The position numbers and the translations under genes are program-made. Of a DNA stretch of 64,000 bases, positions 46,086-58,702 are shown one piece after another. Under the pieces are notes generated by a model that worked only from the letters and a program-made list of their open reading frames with translations, was not told the origin of the DNA and searched no databases. How positions within the stretch are numbered: the first letter of the stretch is position 1; every line of letters begins with the position of its first letter. Origin of the DNA: Terana coerulea (lineage: Eukaryota; Basidiomycota; Agaricomycetes; Polyporales; Phanerochaetaceae); the NCBI GenBank assembly GCA_024811115.1, contig JAKOGH010000005.1:372001-436000 (forward strand). The letters are read 5' to 3'.

Positions 46086-49000
46086 TTACAGGAACGGCAC
46101 GTTCTGCATCTGGTCTGCAGCCAACAAATCCTCATCGAACGCTTCCTCTGGCGGTTCCTCCTCATTCTCACCCTCATACCCGTACCCGTCCTCCTCCTCG
46201 TCATCGTGCTCGTCAAACCGGTCCTCCTCGTCGCTCGCGGAACCTGGCAGCGAGCCCGGCATGCTCGAGATGCTGCGCCGCCGGGAGCGGCGGCTGCGGC
46301 CCCCGCCTCGGCCCCGCTCGAGCTCGTCCTGCTCCTCGTCCTCCGAATCCGAGTCGATGGACGCCGGACTCTCGGACCCCGGCGTCGTCGCCGTCGCCGA
46401 CACGCGCAGGCCGGAAAGCGTGCTGCTCAGCCGCTCGAACGACGACATCTGCCGCAGGTGCGCCTCGCGCCGGTCGAGCGGGTGCGCACTGTGCCCGGTG
46501 AGCACATCGGCGGCGGATGTGGTGGACGCGCGGCTCACCGTCCGCCCACCCAGGCTGAAGTGCCGCAGACGCGCGAGGGTGCTCTGGTTCGAGGTATCCG
46601 AGCGTGCACTCAGTGCCGGCGACGGAGGCGCCAGGTCCGGCAGCTGGATGTCTGGTAGCGGATTCTTCCAGTAGTTGAAGTCTGTGAACTCCGGAGCCCA
46701 CATGCGGTTGATAGGCGGGAACATTTGGTCGACAAGGTCTGTCATATGGATATACCTAGCGTTCACATTGATATGGTCAGAGAGGCCAATGGTCAATGTG
46801 AAAGGCTGGACTCACGACGACTTGTACCCAGCCAGCTCCAACAGCTCCATCTTCACTTCCCCGTCGAGTCAATCGTGAAAATCCTCGAACTTGGTACGTT
46901 CACGCTCCTGTACGACAGCGCATCCGTGATCCGGTTCCCGAACCCAGCATAGAACGGGTTCCGCGAGAGCGGCGCAAACAACCTCTGTATATCCCTCAGA
47001 CACGCCATTTTGAACACCTCTGGCTTGCGCATGATGACTTCCCGGTGAAGAGACGCCATCAGCCGATCCGGGGACATGATAACGGGGCCTTCGGGGAGCT
47101 GGTAGTCGTTCTGCTTGATACCCTTGAGATAGTCTCGCGTGGAGTCCGCTTGCCCAATGGCTCGGGAGGTGAGGTACATGATCTTGTACCCGTTCCTGTG
47201 AATGTCCGTGTAAAGCTTGGCGACACCGAGATGTGTCCAGTCGCGGCCGATCATGGTGAAGACGTGTCCGAGTGCGTCAGACCTGCGAAGTGACGGTTAG
47301 TGAGCGATATGTTGAGAAAGGGAGCAGTGTACTTTGTAATGGTGCCATCGATATCCGACACGACTACAAGGTCTTGATAGTCCCACACAAATATCCGCGC
47401 TGTACATGCCGTGACACCAGTCGAGGACAGTGAGAACGTGATTGTGTTCGCGCCCGGCTTCAGCTCCAGAGATTTCTAGACGATGTCGTGTATCAACAAA
47501 GGTGTTCAGTGTAGCACTCATTGACATACCAACTGGTCAGACGTCAGACGTAAGGTTTTGGCAAACCGCTTCCTCTTCTCGCCGCCATGCTCTTGAGTTG
47601 GTGTCGCAGCGTCGCCATTCGGCTTGAAGTCAGGCGTACCAGCTGCAGTTGGGGTTGTTGCCCGAATAGCAGTAGATCTTGACGGCTGCTGAGATACTAG
47701 CTCCTTGTCCTTATCCTACATCCCCAAACCATCAGTCCGCCGCATCTTATTACGAGTAAAATATGCGCACCATTTCCGAAGGCGCTGAGCTCATCGATTT
47801 CAGATCTGGCCTCCCAGTCCCACTACTTGACGTCGAATCCGTCGTTCGCCGACTCCACCATCGTATCCAGCTCGAACTGGTCGGCTTTGGCGCAACGGCA
47901 GGCAGGCCGTCCGCACCTGTGCTCGGCCGCCCTAGACTAGGACGCGCCGGGCGCGGCTTTGCCTCGTCGCCGGACACAGCGGTGTCTTCCGAGTCCGAGA
48001 ACGGCACAGGTGATGCGGCGCGTGAGGAGGCTTGCGGTGCGGTGCCGGTGTTGAGAGCAGCTTGACGCCAGAGTACAAGGGCGTCCATGAGCGGGGAGCC
48101 GTCACGTCGTGTAATGTATCTACGCACAGGCGATGAAGAGTATTAGTGTACTGCTTGGTATTGACCATACAGGAATGCTCACTTGTCATCCTCCAGACAG
48201 AGCACGAGGTTCTCCGACTTGGCGATATCCTCGTCCTGCAGGAACGTCGTGAAGTCGATCTTGCCCTTATCAAAGAGATGCGAGTCCTCTACAAAGTCTA
48301 CGCCACCTAATATGCCGGAGTGTTCTCGTGATCGAGGGCGGTTCGACGAGCCTGGCACCAAGCTCAACTGAAACTCGATGGAACGGCCTTCAATGAAGAC
48401 TCTGAACCGTGTCGGGTCCCTGCGATCCATCGTCAGCGTACCTCCTGAGCCATACGCTTTGCTGGAAGTAAGTATGTTGGAGCCCGCCGACAGTGCTTCG
48501 CCGTGACTTACAAGAACTCATCGCAAGCTCGTCCTCCTCCGGAACCTCGGGGAAGAAACTCTTCCCCTTGCCCTTGCCCGACTTATCGCTCTGGCTGAAC
48601 GTGGTCCACACAGGCGTCTTCTGGGGGAAGTTGCCCCACTCCCAGGAATACTCTTCTACCAGTGCTGGATCTGATGGCGGAAGGTTCAGCTTTAGAGACG
48701 ATGGCTCCACAGATGTGCGCTTCTGCCGTATTGACGTGTCATACCGGTTGGTGAGTGGTGGCATAAGGTGATGGAGCGGAAGGTCTTCGTCTTCGATTTC
48801 TGGAGGAGGTTCAGACGTTGCACGCGGGAAAGGAATGCCGCCGCTGTCTGGCGGTGAAGTCGAAAGGTCTGGACTTGGAGAACCTGGATGCAATATTCAG
48901 TAAGGTGAAAACTTGTATGGCGGGAATGAGTTGAGTCACGTACGCGAAGGACCTGGTGTAAGTTCGCCTGCAGTAGACTCGGGGGAATCTGTACGTCGGC

Positions 49001-50110
49001 TAGTGACTGTCCGGTCAGACTGCTCTTTCCTATGCGAATGATAGCCCTCCATGTCGAACACCATATCTATGAGAGAGTTCGATCAAGGTTCACCGACAAG
49101 GCCACTTGGAGATGCTAACCATGGCCGTAGGCGACATCAGGTGCTTCAGCACTGTCCGAGGCAACGTCGGGTAATGCTTCATCTCCCTTCTCAGTCCCAA
49201 ACCCAAGGTACTGGTGAGGCAACTTGACATTCTTCGCCGCGGCCACGCTGTCTGTAACGTAGGACCGCTTCTCATTCTCGACCTCCTTGATAGCCTTCTT
49301 GACGTCTTCGTCGTTCAGCTTGTCCTTCACGGTCGTCCCGGTTTCATGCGCCAGGCCCAAAGCCGCCTTCCCAATTGCAGCTGTTCGCTCCAGTATGGAG
49401 GAGCCTGCTGCCGTATCTTCTTCAGTGTCTTCCGAAGACGAGATGTTTGGCCTGTCAGCGTCTGCGGGAGGCGATGCCTGTCCTGGCTGGGGCGGCTGAG
49501 GTTCTGGGTCTACATCCTTCGAATCTGAGCCTGTGGTCGCATCGAGGTCGAGAAAATCGGGTTCTTGAGAGCTCTCTTCGACGTCCTGTTCCTCCTCTCC
49601 GTCTTTTCCACCTTCTTGTTTGGCACCAAATCGGCCGGTAGGCTGGTCATGAGCCTGGTTTGCCTGGCCTGGACGCGTTGCCTCGAGGAGCGGACTGGTC
49701 GCAATGTTCTCAGGGATATCCTCGTCCGTCTCAAAGATGAAGAACGCTTCGCCTGCGTCGCCAATCTTCATAGAAAATGGGATAAGGTTGCCATTGACGA
49801 ACACATTAACCTGGCCAAATGAAATCATGGAAAAACAGCAGTGCATGGTACAAGCCAGTGTGCGCACCTTCTTGTCTGCTGGCCTCAGCACCTGCCATTT
49901 GCCAAACCTGACATGAAACGGAGAGCAAGCTAGCTCCCTATCGCCATCTGGTGAAGGTAGTTCCTCGGTTGAGTCTGCATCACTTGGGACGAGCTTGGGT
50001 CTGGATATGACTATGACGTCGATTGCGCCTGTGAGGGTGGAAGGGTTGATGTCCTTGTAGTACTGGTAGGGGGCACTGATTGCATTGACAGCACCCCGGA
50101 GATAGTTCAT
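46086..50110 (-). CDS. PAH1: Lipin-type phosphatidate phosphatase
   Basis: Mg-dependent dephosphorylation of phosphatidate to diacylglycerol, controlling triacylglycerol versus phospholipid synthesis and nuclear-membrane growth. ATG 50110 gives the N-terminal amphipathic helix and N-LIP domain: NYLRGAVNAISAPYQYYKD, LTGAIDVIVISRP, CSPFHVRFGKWQVLRP and FVNGNLIPFSMKIGDAGEAFFIF. A long disordered centre holds the conserved SSWIRWWSR. The C-LIP catalytic motif DIDGTITKSD (DxDxT) is near 47350, preceded by IFVWDYQDLVVVS and followed by TMIGRDWTHLGVAKLY, MYLTSRAIGQADSTR, EVFKMACLRDIQRLF, PFYAGFGNRITDALSY and SYIHMTDLVDQMFPPI. The tail is acidic, ending DQMQNVPFL. Divergent from GLC3. About eight introns; frame intact. 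Confidence 0.95.
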
Positions 50111-50597
50111 GAAGACGAGGGGGAAGAGGAGGAAAGCGTGTAGGACTGCGCCCGACTCAGACCACCTCTGACCTCTGCCCAAGTGCCACACGGCGCCTCC
50201 GAGTTTCTCGTGCTGTCCCAGCCATGTGAATATCGCACGTCAAATATTATCCTCCGTCAAAGCATGCAAGCTGCGAAAAGTCTTCCGGTTGCAAGCTAAA
50301 GCAGCCAATATGGTCTGATGCTCTTACAGAGTCGAACACATTTTAAGCCAAGCCTCGCTATAGCATCCTTACAATAAAGTTATTGATCGTCGTCGCCGCC
50401 GCTCTCGACCCCCTCCAGGCGGTCTCCGTGGGCGTCTCCGCGTCAACGTGGCGTTACGTCACAGACGCGTTCTAGGAAACTCGCGCGGTCATTGGTGGAA
50501 GAGTGTTGGCGCAGGGTCAAGTTATAACTGCAACCCAAAATCAACCGAATTTCGACCCAACCTCTCTCTCTCTCTACGACCACGACCACATATTATC
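50111..50597. promoter_or_regulatory. Divergent promoter region PAH1 / GLC3
   Basis: 487 bases between the two start codons. A pyrimidine tract with a (CT)7 run at 50562-50575 lies about 25 bases before the GLC3 ATG, typical of fungal leaders near the transcription start. No clear TATA box. Confidence 0.5.
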
Positions 50598-52962
50598 ATG
50601 ACAACTCAACCGCTCAGCGGCGAGACCGTTCTCAGCGTAGACCCTTGGATAAAGGACCAGGTGCCGGCGATCCTCCATCGTCACGACCTCTTCAGAAAGT
50701 GGAAGGACACCATCGACAGAGCCGAGGGCGGATATGACAAGTTCACGAAAGGATATGAAAAGTATGGCTTGGTAGTGCAGCCTGACAACTCGATCATTTA
50801 CCGGGAATGGGCCCCGAATGCGCAAGAGGCGGCCCTCACCGGAGACTTCAGTACGTGACGACGCTTGGGGAGATGCATTTTTGACTGACGACAATGCCCA
50901 GACCAGTGGAGTCGTATCTCGCACCCGATGACGAAGAACGAGTATGGAGTCTGGGAGATCACAGTCCCTCCCACGCAAACCGGCGAATGTGCCATCCCTC
51001 ACGATTCTAAACTCAAAGTACGCGACTTGCCGTCTTTCCATACGCGTCGCCTGATTCCTGCTGCAGATCTCCATGATTATCCCCGGCGGGACGCGCATTG
51101 AACGGCTGCCTGCCTGGATCACGCGTGTCACTCAAGATTTGAACGTCTCTCCGGTGTACGACGCGCGGTTCTGGAACCCACCGAAGTCTGAGCGCTACGT
51201 GTTCAAGAACCAGCGTCCTCCTCAGCCCAAGAGTGCGCGAATCTACGAGGCTCATGTCGGCATTTCAACGTCCGAGTATAGAGTGGGCACCTACAAGGAG
51301 TTTACGCGGGACACTCTCCCTCGTATCCGCGACCTTGGATACAACATTATCCAGCTCATGGCCGTCATGGAGCACGCATACTACGCTTGTGAGTAGCTGG
51401 CCGTAGATCTTATTGACACCGGAGTTCCTAACGCGATTGTCAGCCTTCGGATACCAAGTAACAAGCTTCTTTGCGGCCAGTTCTCGATACGGTACACCCG
51501 AAGAGCTGAAGGAACTCATCGATACCGCGCACGGTATGGGTATCACCGTCCTGCTCGACATCGTCCACTCGCACGCCTGCAAGAACGTCCTCGACGGCAT
51601 CAACCAATTTGACGGTACCGACCACCTCTACTTCCACGAAGGCGGCAAGGGCCGGCATGAGCTGTGGGACAGCCGTCTGTTCAATTACGGACACCACGAG
51701 GTCCTCAGGTTCCTTCTGAGCAACCTCCGCTACTGGGTGGACGAGTATCAGTTTGACGGCTTCCGCTTCGACGGAGTGACGAGCATGATGTACGTCCATC
51801 ATGGTATTGGGGCAGGGTTCTCCGGAGGATACCATGAATACTTCGGGGACTCCGCCGATCTCGAAGCTATTGTGTACCTCATGCTGGTGGGTAATATTCA
51901 GTACAGTACCCGTTACGAAGATGCTCACCCCTTTCGAAGGCTAATGACGCTATGCATACCTTGTACCCCAGCTGCATCACGATCGCGGAAGATGTGTCTG
52001 GTATGCCTCTGCTCTGCGTGCCTGTTGACAAGGGCGGAGTCGGCTTCGATTACCGTCTGTCCATGGCTATCCCCGACATGTGGATTAAGCTCCTCAAGCA
52101 CAAGGCGGACGACGAGTGGGAGATGGGTAACATTGTCCATACCCTAATTAACCGCCGGCACGGCGAAAAGAGCATAGCATACGTCGAGAGTCATGACCAG
52201 GCTCTGGTGGGCGACAAGACTCTGGCGTTCTGGCTTATGGACAAGGAGATGTACACGAACATGTCAGACTTGTCGGAGTACACACCAATCGTTGCAAGAG
52301 GCATTGCGCTGCACAAGATGGTCCGGTAAGCTCGTTTTTGGTTTGTTTATTTAACTACACGGTATTGAACCTCGACGTCCAGGCTGTTGGTGCATTCATT
52401 GGGCGGCGAGGGCTACCTCAACTTCGAGGGCAATGAATTCGGTCATCCTGAATGGCTTGACTTTCCCCGTGAGGGTAACGGCAACTCCTTCCACTACGCC
52501 CGCCGACAGTGGAACGTGGTCGACGACCCGATCCTTCGCTACAGGTACCTCAACGAGTTCGACAAGGCGATGCACAAGCTCGATGACCAGCACAACTGGC
52601 TTGCCGCACCGCAAGCATACGTCTCCCTGAAACACGAAGGCGATAAAGTGATCGTGTACGAGCGCGCCGGCCTCCTCTTCATCTTTAACTTCCACCCGAC
52701 AAATTCGTTCACGGACTACCGCGTCGGCGTCGATGTCCCGGGAACCTACCGCATTGTGCTGTCCACCGACGAGAAGCGCTTCGGCGGCTTCGACAATATC
52801 AGCCTCGAGTCGCGCTTCCACACGACGCCGATGGAATGGAACGGCAGGAGCAATTGGCTGCAGGTGAGGACCAGTGCCCATGGGGAACCAGATGCAGGCG
52901 CTCACCAGGCAATCCAGGTCTACATACCCACCAGGACAGCGATTGTCCTGGCGAAGGAGTAG
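50598..52962 (+). CDS. GLC3: 1,4-alpha-glucan (glycogen) branching enzyme
   Basis: GH13 transferase that makes alpha-1,6 branches in glycogen. ATG 50598 ([16 protein letters not shown]). The N-terminal carbohydrate-binding (CBM48) part reads [37 protein letters not shown] and [20 protein letters not shown]. The (beta/alpha)8 core has [45 protein letters not shown], the nucleophile block [13 protein letters not shown], the acid block [11 protein letters not shown] and the third carboxylate [14 protein letters not shown]. The C-terminal beta domain includes [20 protein letters not shown] and [20 protein letters not shown] last intron precedes [14 protein letters not shown]. Length and all catalytic residues fit the eukaryotic family. 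Six short introns; frame intact. Confidence 0.97.
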
Positions 52963-53497
52963 AGCACGATTGAGGGGATAAAACAAGTATCGAATTTCGA
53001 ACGGACTACTAGATATGAATAAGCACTTGGCAGGAATAAGACGGAAACTACCCCGGAGAGCGTTCTGGAGAGAGAAGTGATGTTGCTTTGGTTAGGATTA
53101 CTCCGGAAGTGTATTACATAGTAGATGCACGCATGCAAAGTGTCGAATTGGTTGCGTGACGGAGCGTCATGAGCACATATAGTCTGTCAGTTTACGCAGG
53201 TCGCAACTTCACTGCAGGCGATGGGACTAACTGGTAGGTGGTTAACTTCAGTCATTTGGACTTGAGTACATCGCAAATCTAGAGGCGGTCGCTGGATGGT
53301 AGGGAGGGACTAATTGTTCACGTTTGTGGGGGAATATTAATAGTACTGCGCCGCAGGGCACATGAGCACTGCATCCGGCAGTGGGAGACATCATGATCTG
53401 CTTTCGCACCATGAACCGCTCCAATTTTGTGCTCCAGTAATGACCTTGACCGTGCGACCGTTCGCACAGCTTTCTTCACAACCCCCATGTCCTCCTG
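52963..53497. other. Intergenic GLC3 to M28 peptidase
   Basis: About 535 bases holding the GLC3 3' end and the promoter of the next plus-strand gene; nothing else recognised. Confidence 0.4.
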
Positions 53498-56400
53498 TTG
53501 AGTGCGCTGCCCAACATGGCCATGGACTACGACTACGACGACCACAAGACCCAACTGGGCTCGGAGAAGAGCGCAGGCGGCATCCCGCCCCCTGTCGCGC
53601 AGGCTCCCGCTCCCGGTCAAGACGCCGCGGCGAGACGGTACCGCCGCGTCGTTACCCATCTGAAGTACGCCATCGCGCTGGTGGTGGGCTACTTCCTGTT
53701 CTTGAAGTGGGCGAGGGAGATCAGGGCGGAGGTGGACAAGGAGGCAGAGGCGTGGCTTGTGAACCCCTTCGCTTCGCATCGTGACCACTTCCGCGCCTTG
53801 CATCATGGCAAGGGGCACAAGATTCTGAACGGCAAGGCTGCTGAAGAACTGTTCTTGTGAGTGCATATGTGTGTATACCTGACTTGAGCAGCTTTGACAA
53901 CGGCATATTGCAGGACAATCCCCAACCCCGCAAGCGCAATCGCTGCGTCCCGCCAATATGCCACCAAACCTCACGTTGCTGGCTCCCCGGGTGACTTCGA
54001 TACCGCGAAGGACTTCCTCGCGCTGCTCCAGGCCGAGTTCGGCGCCGTTGCGCCCGCAGAGGATGGTGAGCCGATCTACAGCGCGGGCACCGCCGAGTCG
54101 CGCAACGCGACGCTCTCGATCCCGCACCTTAACGCGCCGACGGCGTGGATCGACGTGTACTACCCCGTCATGAACACGCCGCTCAACCACAGCGTCGAGA
54201 TCCTCGGCGACGACGGCTTGGCGGTGTGGTCCGCGCCACTCGAGGAGGTCGCGGACGAGACGGACCCCGAGGCGGGCCGGTACGTGGAGGCCGTCCCAAC
54301 GTTCCACGGCCTCAGCAGCTCGGGCGAGGTCAAGGGCAAGCTCGTGTACGCAAACTACGGTCGCCAGCAGGACTACAAGGCCCTCATCGAGCAGGGTGTG
54401 AATCTGAAGGGCGCGATTGTGCTCGTCAAGTACGGAGGCATCTTCCGTGGCCTGAAGGTCAAGGGCGCCGAAGAGCTCGGCGCCGCCGGTGTACTCATCT
54501 ACTCTGACCCATCGGACGATGGGTCTGTCACAGAGGAGAATGGCTACCTTGCGTGAGTGTCTGCCATGATGTCCATGGCGTGGATATGAGCTCACGCAAC
54601 CTTCAGCTATCCGTACGGTCCTGCACGCAACCCGACATCGGTTCAGCGTGGCTCAGTGCAGTACCTGTCGCTGTACCCGGGAGACCCGACTACCCCCGGA
54701 ATACCTGCATATGAGAACAGCACGCGTACCGACGGAGAGAACATCCCCGCCATCCCCAGCTTGCCACTCTCCTGGGCAAACGCCAAGGTGCTTCTGAATG
54801 AGATCAACGAGGGCGGACTGAACCGTACAGTCTCGTTTATCAACCACGGTACGCGCGCATGTGTATATGATATGTCTGCTGCTAACTCGTGAGCAGTGGA
54901 CACTCGGGTTATCCCTATTTGGAACACCATGGGTGTTATCCCTGGGCACATCAAGGATGAAGTCGTCGTCATCGGTAATCACCGTGATGGTACGTCCCTT
55001 GACGTAATTGTCAGTCCACTTGCGCTAACGTACGATGCCAGCATGGGTTATGGGCGCGACGGACCCATCTTCTGGCACTGCATCTGCTCACGAGACAATT
55101 CGTGGCTTTGGTACCCTGTTGAAGAAGGGCTGGAAGCCACTCCGGACTGTCGTGTTCGCCAGCTGGGATGCTGAAGAGGTGCGCGGCTGTGATATTATTT
55201 CGTTCGCTACTGACCACTGAGAAATATAGTATGGCCTTATTGGAAGCACCGAGTGGGGCGAGGATTTTGCTGACTTTATCAAGGAGCATGTTGTCGCATA
55301 TCTCAACCTCGACTCTTCTGTGTCCGGCTCGCGCTTTTCTGCCAGTGGCTCCCCGTCTCTGGCTCATGTCGTCCGGTCCACTGCGGAAGAGATTCCTCAC
55401 CCGACCAAACCTGGCAAGACGCTCTGGGACGCGACACACGACACCGGAGTTTTGACTGGAAAGGTCAACGAAGAGGTGCTCGAGATGTACCAAGCTCAGT
55501 ACAATGGAGCAGACAACCTTGGTGTCTCGCCGCTGGGCTCCGGCAGTGACTTCACAGTGTTCTTACAACGCATCGGAGTGAGTTGTTTTGTCCATGCTGA
55601 TGCTTCAAATGTTTACTGGTATGTTCCACAGGTTGCTAGTATCCAGGCTGCGTTCGGATCGACCCTGCAGGATCCCGTATACCATTACCACTCGGTGTAC
55701 GACTCCGAACGCTGGCAAGAGCTATATGGAGACCCAGGCTTCTTCCGCCATGTACGTCGTGTCCTAACTATCATCACTCAGCCGTTGATCCCCTGCTACA
55801 GGTCGCTGTCGCGAAGCATCTCGGTCTGCAGGCTCTTCGCATCCTCGATGCTATCGTCCTTCCTCTGAACACCACCCACTACTCCTTGGAGCTGGAGAAT
55901 TATCTCGCCAAGTTAGTATCACTCCATTATGGACATTATACCATGCTAACCTCCACCGTGCCGTAGGGTCGAGTCCATCGCATCTTCGACTTCTGTGGAC
56001 GTCGATTTCTCCTCGCTCCGTGACTCCATCCAATCCCTGCAGAAAGCCAGCGCGGCGCTCGACGAGGAGAAGGTCGACGCCGAGAAGCAGCTCAAGCGCA
56101 TCATCAAGAAGATTGTCCGCCGCCGGTTCATCCGGCGCAAGGTGCACCACGTCGTCTGCAGCGTGAAGAAGGTCTTCGGCAAGGAGTGCGGCCCCAAGCA
56201 CGAGCGCTTTGCGCACAAGGCCCACGAGGTCGCCGACGCGGCCGACGCGCACGTTCCGTCGTTCCGCACTGAGGAGAGCCGTGTGATCAAGCCCCGGGTC
56301 GGACGTGCGCCGGTGTGGATGAAGGAGCACCGCGAAGCCGGCGCGTGCCATATGAAGGGCGGGAAGGGCAAGCATGGAAAGCATGGAAAGCACGGTCACA

Positions 56401-56729
56401 AGAAGCTTGTGGAGGCGGTCAAGCGCGTCCGAAAGGTCAACAAGAAGCTCGTCGCGTTCGAGCGCGGGTTCATCTCGCAGGAGGGCATCAAGGACCGCGA
56501 ATGGTACAGGCATCTCGGTGTCGCTCCGGGCAAGTGGCTTGGTGAGTGTGTCTGTGACTCGAAGATGCACGTTTTAGCTCATGAGTGTTCGTCGGCAGGA
56601 TACGGTGCTACCACCCTCCCTGCGCTCACGGAGTCGTTCACGATTGAGAACAACGTCACGCTTGCGAAGTATGAGATCAAGAGGCTCCAGAAGCTGATTG
56701 ATGCTCTGACTGAAGAGATTAAGCCCTGA
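53498..56729 (+). CDS. VPS70: VPS70 / glutamate carboxypeptidase II-like M28 metallopeptidase
   Basis: Type II membrane zinc peptidase of the transferrin-receptor/GCPII family, probably vacuolar. ATG 53498 or 53516 ([11 protein letters not shown]); one TM anchor ([18 protein letters not shown]) at about residues 55-75. The PA domain reads [53 protein letters not shown]28 zinc ligands are visible in [41 protein letters not shown] and the late HYHSVYDS, so it should be active. The C-terminal dimerisation domain carries an unusual Lys/Arg/His-rich insertion (about 56080-56460, with [14 protein letters not shown]). It closes with [20 protein letters not shown]. About eight introns. Convergent with the PP2C gene. 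Confidence 0.9.
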
Positions 56730-56902
56730 AGCGTTCCAGTGTTGAACGGACTATGTAACACAGAATTGGATTAAGGTCTTGGAATTTATGAATCCTCGCC
56801 TTGTTGTAACTTTGTAACAGTTGAATGTATATAACTCGAATTCTTTTCAAATTGTAACATGCATTCGTATTTTCAGGCTGAATGCGGAAAACAAGAACAG
56901 TG

Positions 56903-58702
56903 TTATAATTTGGCTTTGACCTGATCATTGACAGCAAATGTAGACGTCCTTGCATTGTCTTCCTTCCCCTCTTCCCAATACACAACCGTGCACGTCAGGT
57001 CATCCCGGTAGTTCCGCGCCAGCGGTGCAGGGATGCTCAGCAGCTGCCGCAGCTTCTCCTCATCGCCCCCGCCGAACGCGTTCCGGATGAGGTGCGTGCC
57101 GACGTTGTCGTCGACGAACGCCCACGAGCCGTCCGAGTCCTTGCCGCCGCGGCGCTTGTTCTTGCCCTCGACGGTGCGGCCGGTGGAGGTCGGGACGAGG
57201 TGGTCGAGCTCGGACTTGGAGATCTTCCCGCGCAGGCCCGCGAGGTGCCCGCCGACGAGCGCGACGACCTCCTCGGAGGAGAGCTCGTCCCAGAGGCCGT
57301 CGGTCGCGAGCACGACGAACTTCAGCATCGCCTTCTGGCGGGGGCGCGGCGCGGCGGGGTCTGAAGAGGGGAGGAAGGAGAGTTCGCGGTGTGTTACTAC
57401 AGGGCGGGAGGTCACGTATGGCGGTGTTTTGAGCAGGGCGGGTGTGGTGCGCATGGGTTGGCCACTGCCCTCCATGAATGCTTTGTTTAAACTTTGGTGA
57501 TAACGGTCAGCAACGCGGTGCGTGTAAGTCGCTGAGATAAAACTCACATCGCTTGCACTTCGGCCGGCCATTTATACCGTGCGTCGCCAAATGCCCGTGT
57601 TGGCTCTAGGCCACCAAGTACCCTACCCCGCATGATAACCGTTGAAGCCTCATCTGTTGGGTGTTCAGATTGCATCCTGCGAAGGACCTCATTCAGTTTG
57701 ACGATCATCATTAAGGCATCTCCTACTGACCTTCGCAGTTCATTGGGATTCCGTCCCGTTTGGTCTTCGGTCAAAACATCGACCCGCCAGAAACCATTTC
57801 CTTCGGATGTCTCTTGCCATACGCCAGCGACCGCACGGCTGTCACCTGAGCATGCAACGTAAAGATTGCGGTGTGCCGTGTCGAACAAGGCTAACAGCGC
57901 GCAGCTTCCTGAGTATTTCATCGTAAGCCGACGATTGTATACGAAGGCGGGAACATGGTGTCTCACCGGACAGGGCGGGCTTCATCGTCGCCAGCGCCAT
58001 AGGATGCTTGCTTAAGTCTGGTATATGCTTCTCCTTGGCCCCATCTTCAAGCATAGCCTGAGCAAGTATCCGTAGCGGCGCATCCACAATCTCGGAGTCC
58101 AGGTTCGTATAGGCTCGCTGAATAGCCATGCTCATATATTGAGGATCAGCATCGAAAGGTATTGTAGTGGATTTCGTTGGATAGAGCAAGGATTTGAGAC
58201 CTGATAACGTGCCACCCTTTGGGATTATGGCAGAGGGCTCTCGTATCAGCAAGTCCAGTTCCAGAGCTACCGCAGGGATGAGAACTTTCGAGAGCAGCCT
58301 TGATGTATGGTAGCCGCCATGTCCGTCCATCACAGCGAAGAACAGTAGATCTCCAGCGGGAGATAGCTCTGAAGGGTCTCGTTCCACCATCTTGCTTGCA
58401 TTTGCATCTTCTATCGGGTCATTCGCCGCGAGAAAGGCCGTAGCCTGTTTCCATATGACGCCGCGCCGCGCGATGCTGGACGTCTCGGCGTGCGCCTGCA
58501 ACTTTGCTTCGGTCTCTTCCCTCGTGAGCAGCGGTATTGCGCGTGTAGACATGGTAGCCTTTCCGTCGGGGCCTTTAACCCTTACGGACAAGTCGAACGT
58601 TTCTCTTGGCTTGGGTTTCGAGGTATATTTGAAGTAGATATACCCTGGCGCGCCGACCAGGATAGCGGTGCCTACGGCAGGCCTCCACAACCGCTTGAAC
58701 AT
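56903..58702 (-). CDS. PP2C-type Ser/Thr phosphatase, PDH-phosphatase-like
   Basis: Metal-dependent protein phosphatase resembling mitochondrial pyruvate dehydrogenase phosphatases (yeast Ptc5). ATG 58702 gives FKRLWRPAVGTAILVGAPGYIYFKY, a basic stretch plus one TM helix, consistent with mitochondrial targeting and membrane anchoring. PP2C motifs in order: NDPIEDANAS, LLFFAVMDGHGGYHTSRLLS (metal-binding DGHGG), SGSCALLALFDTAHRNLYVACSGDSRAVAG, NELRRMQSEHP, RGRVLGGLEPTRAFGDARYKW, FVVLATDGLWDELSSEEVVALVGG and ARNYRDDLTCTVVYW. Stop at 56903. A roughly 55-residue basic insertion (GRTVEGKNKRRGGKDSDGSW) precedes the last motif. Introns split the gene at least three times; frame intact. Confidence 0.92.

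Noticed and set aside
53318..54595. 425-codon minus-strand frame opposite the M28 peptidase
   Set aside because: Antisense shadow of a GC-rich gene with clear family motifs on the plus strand.
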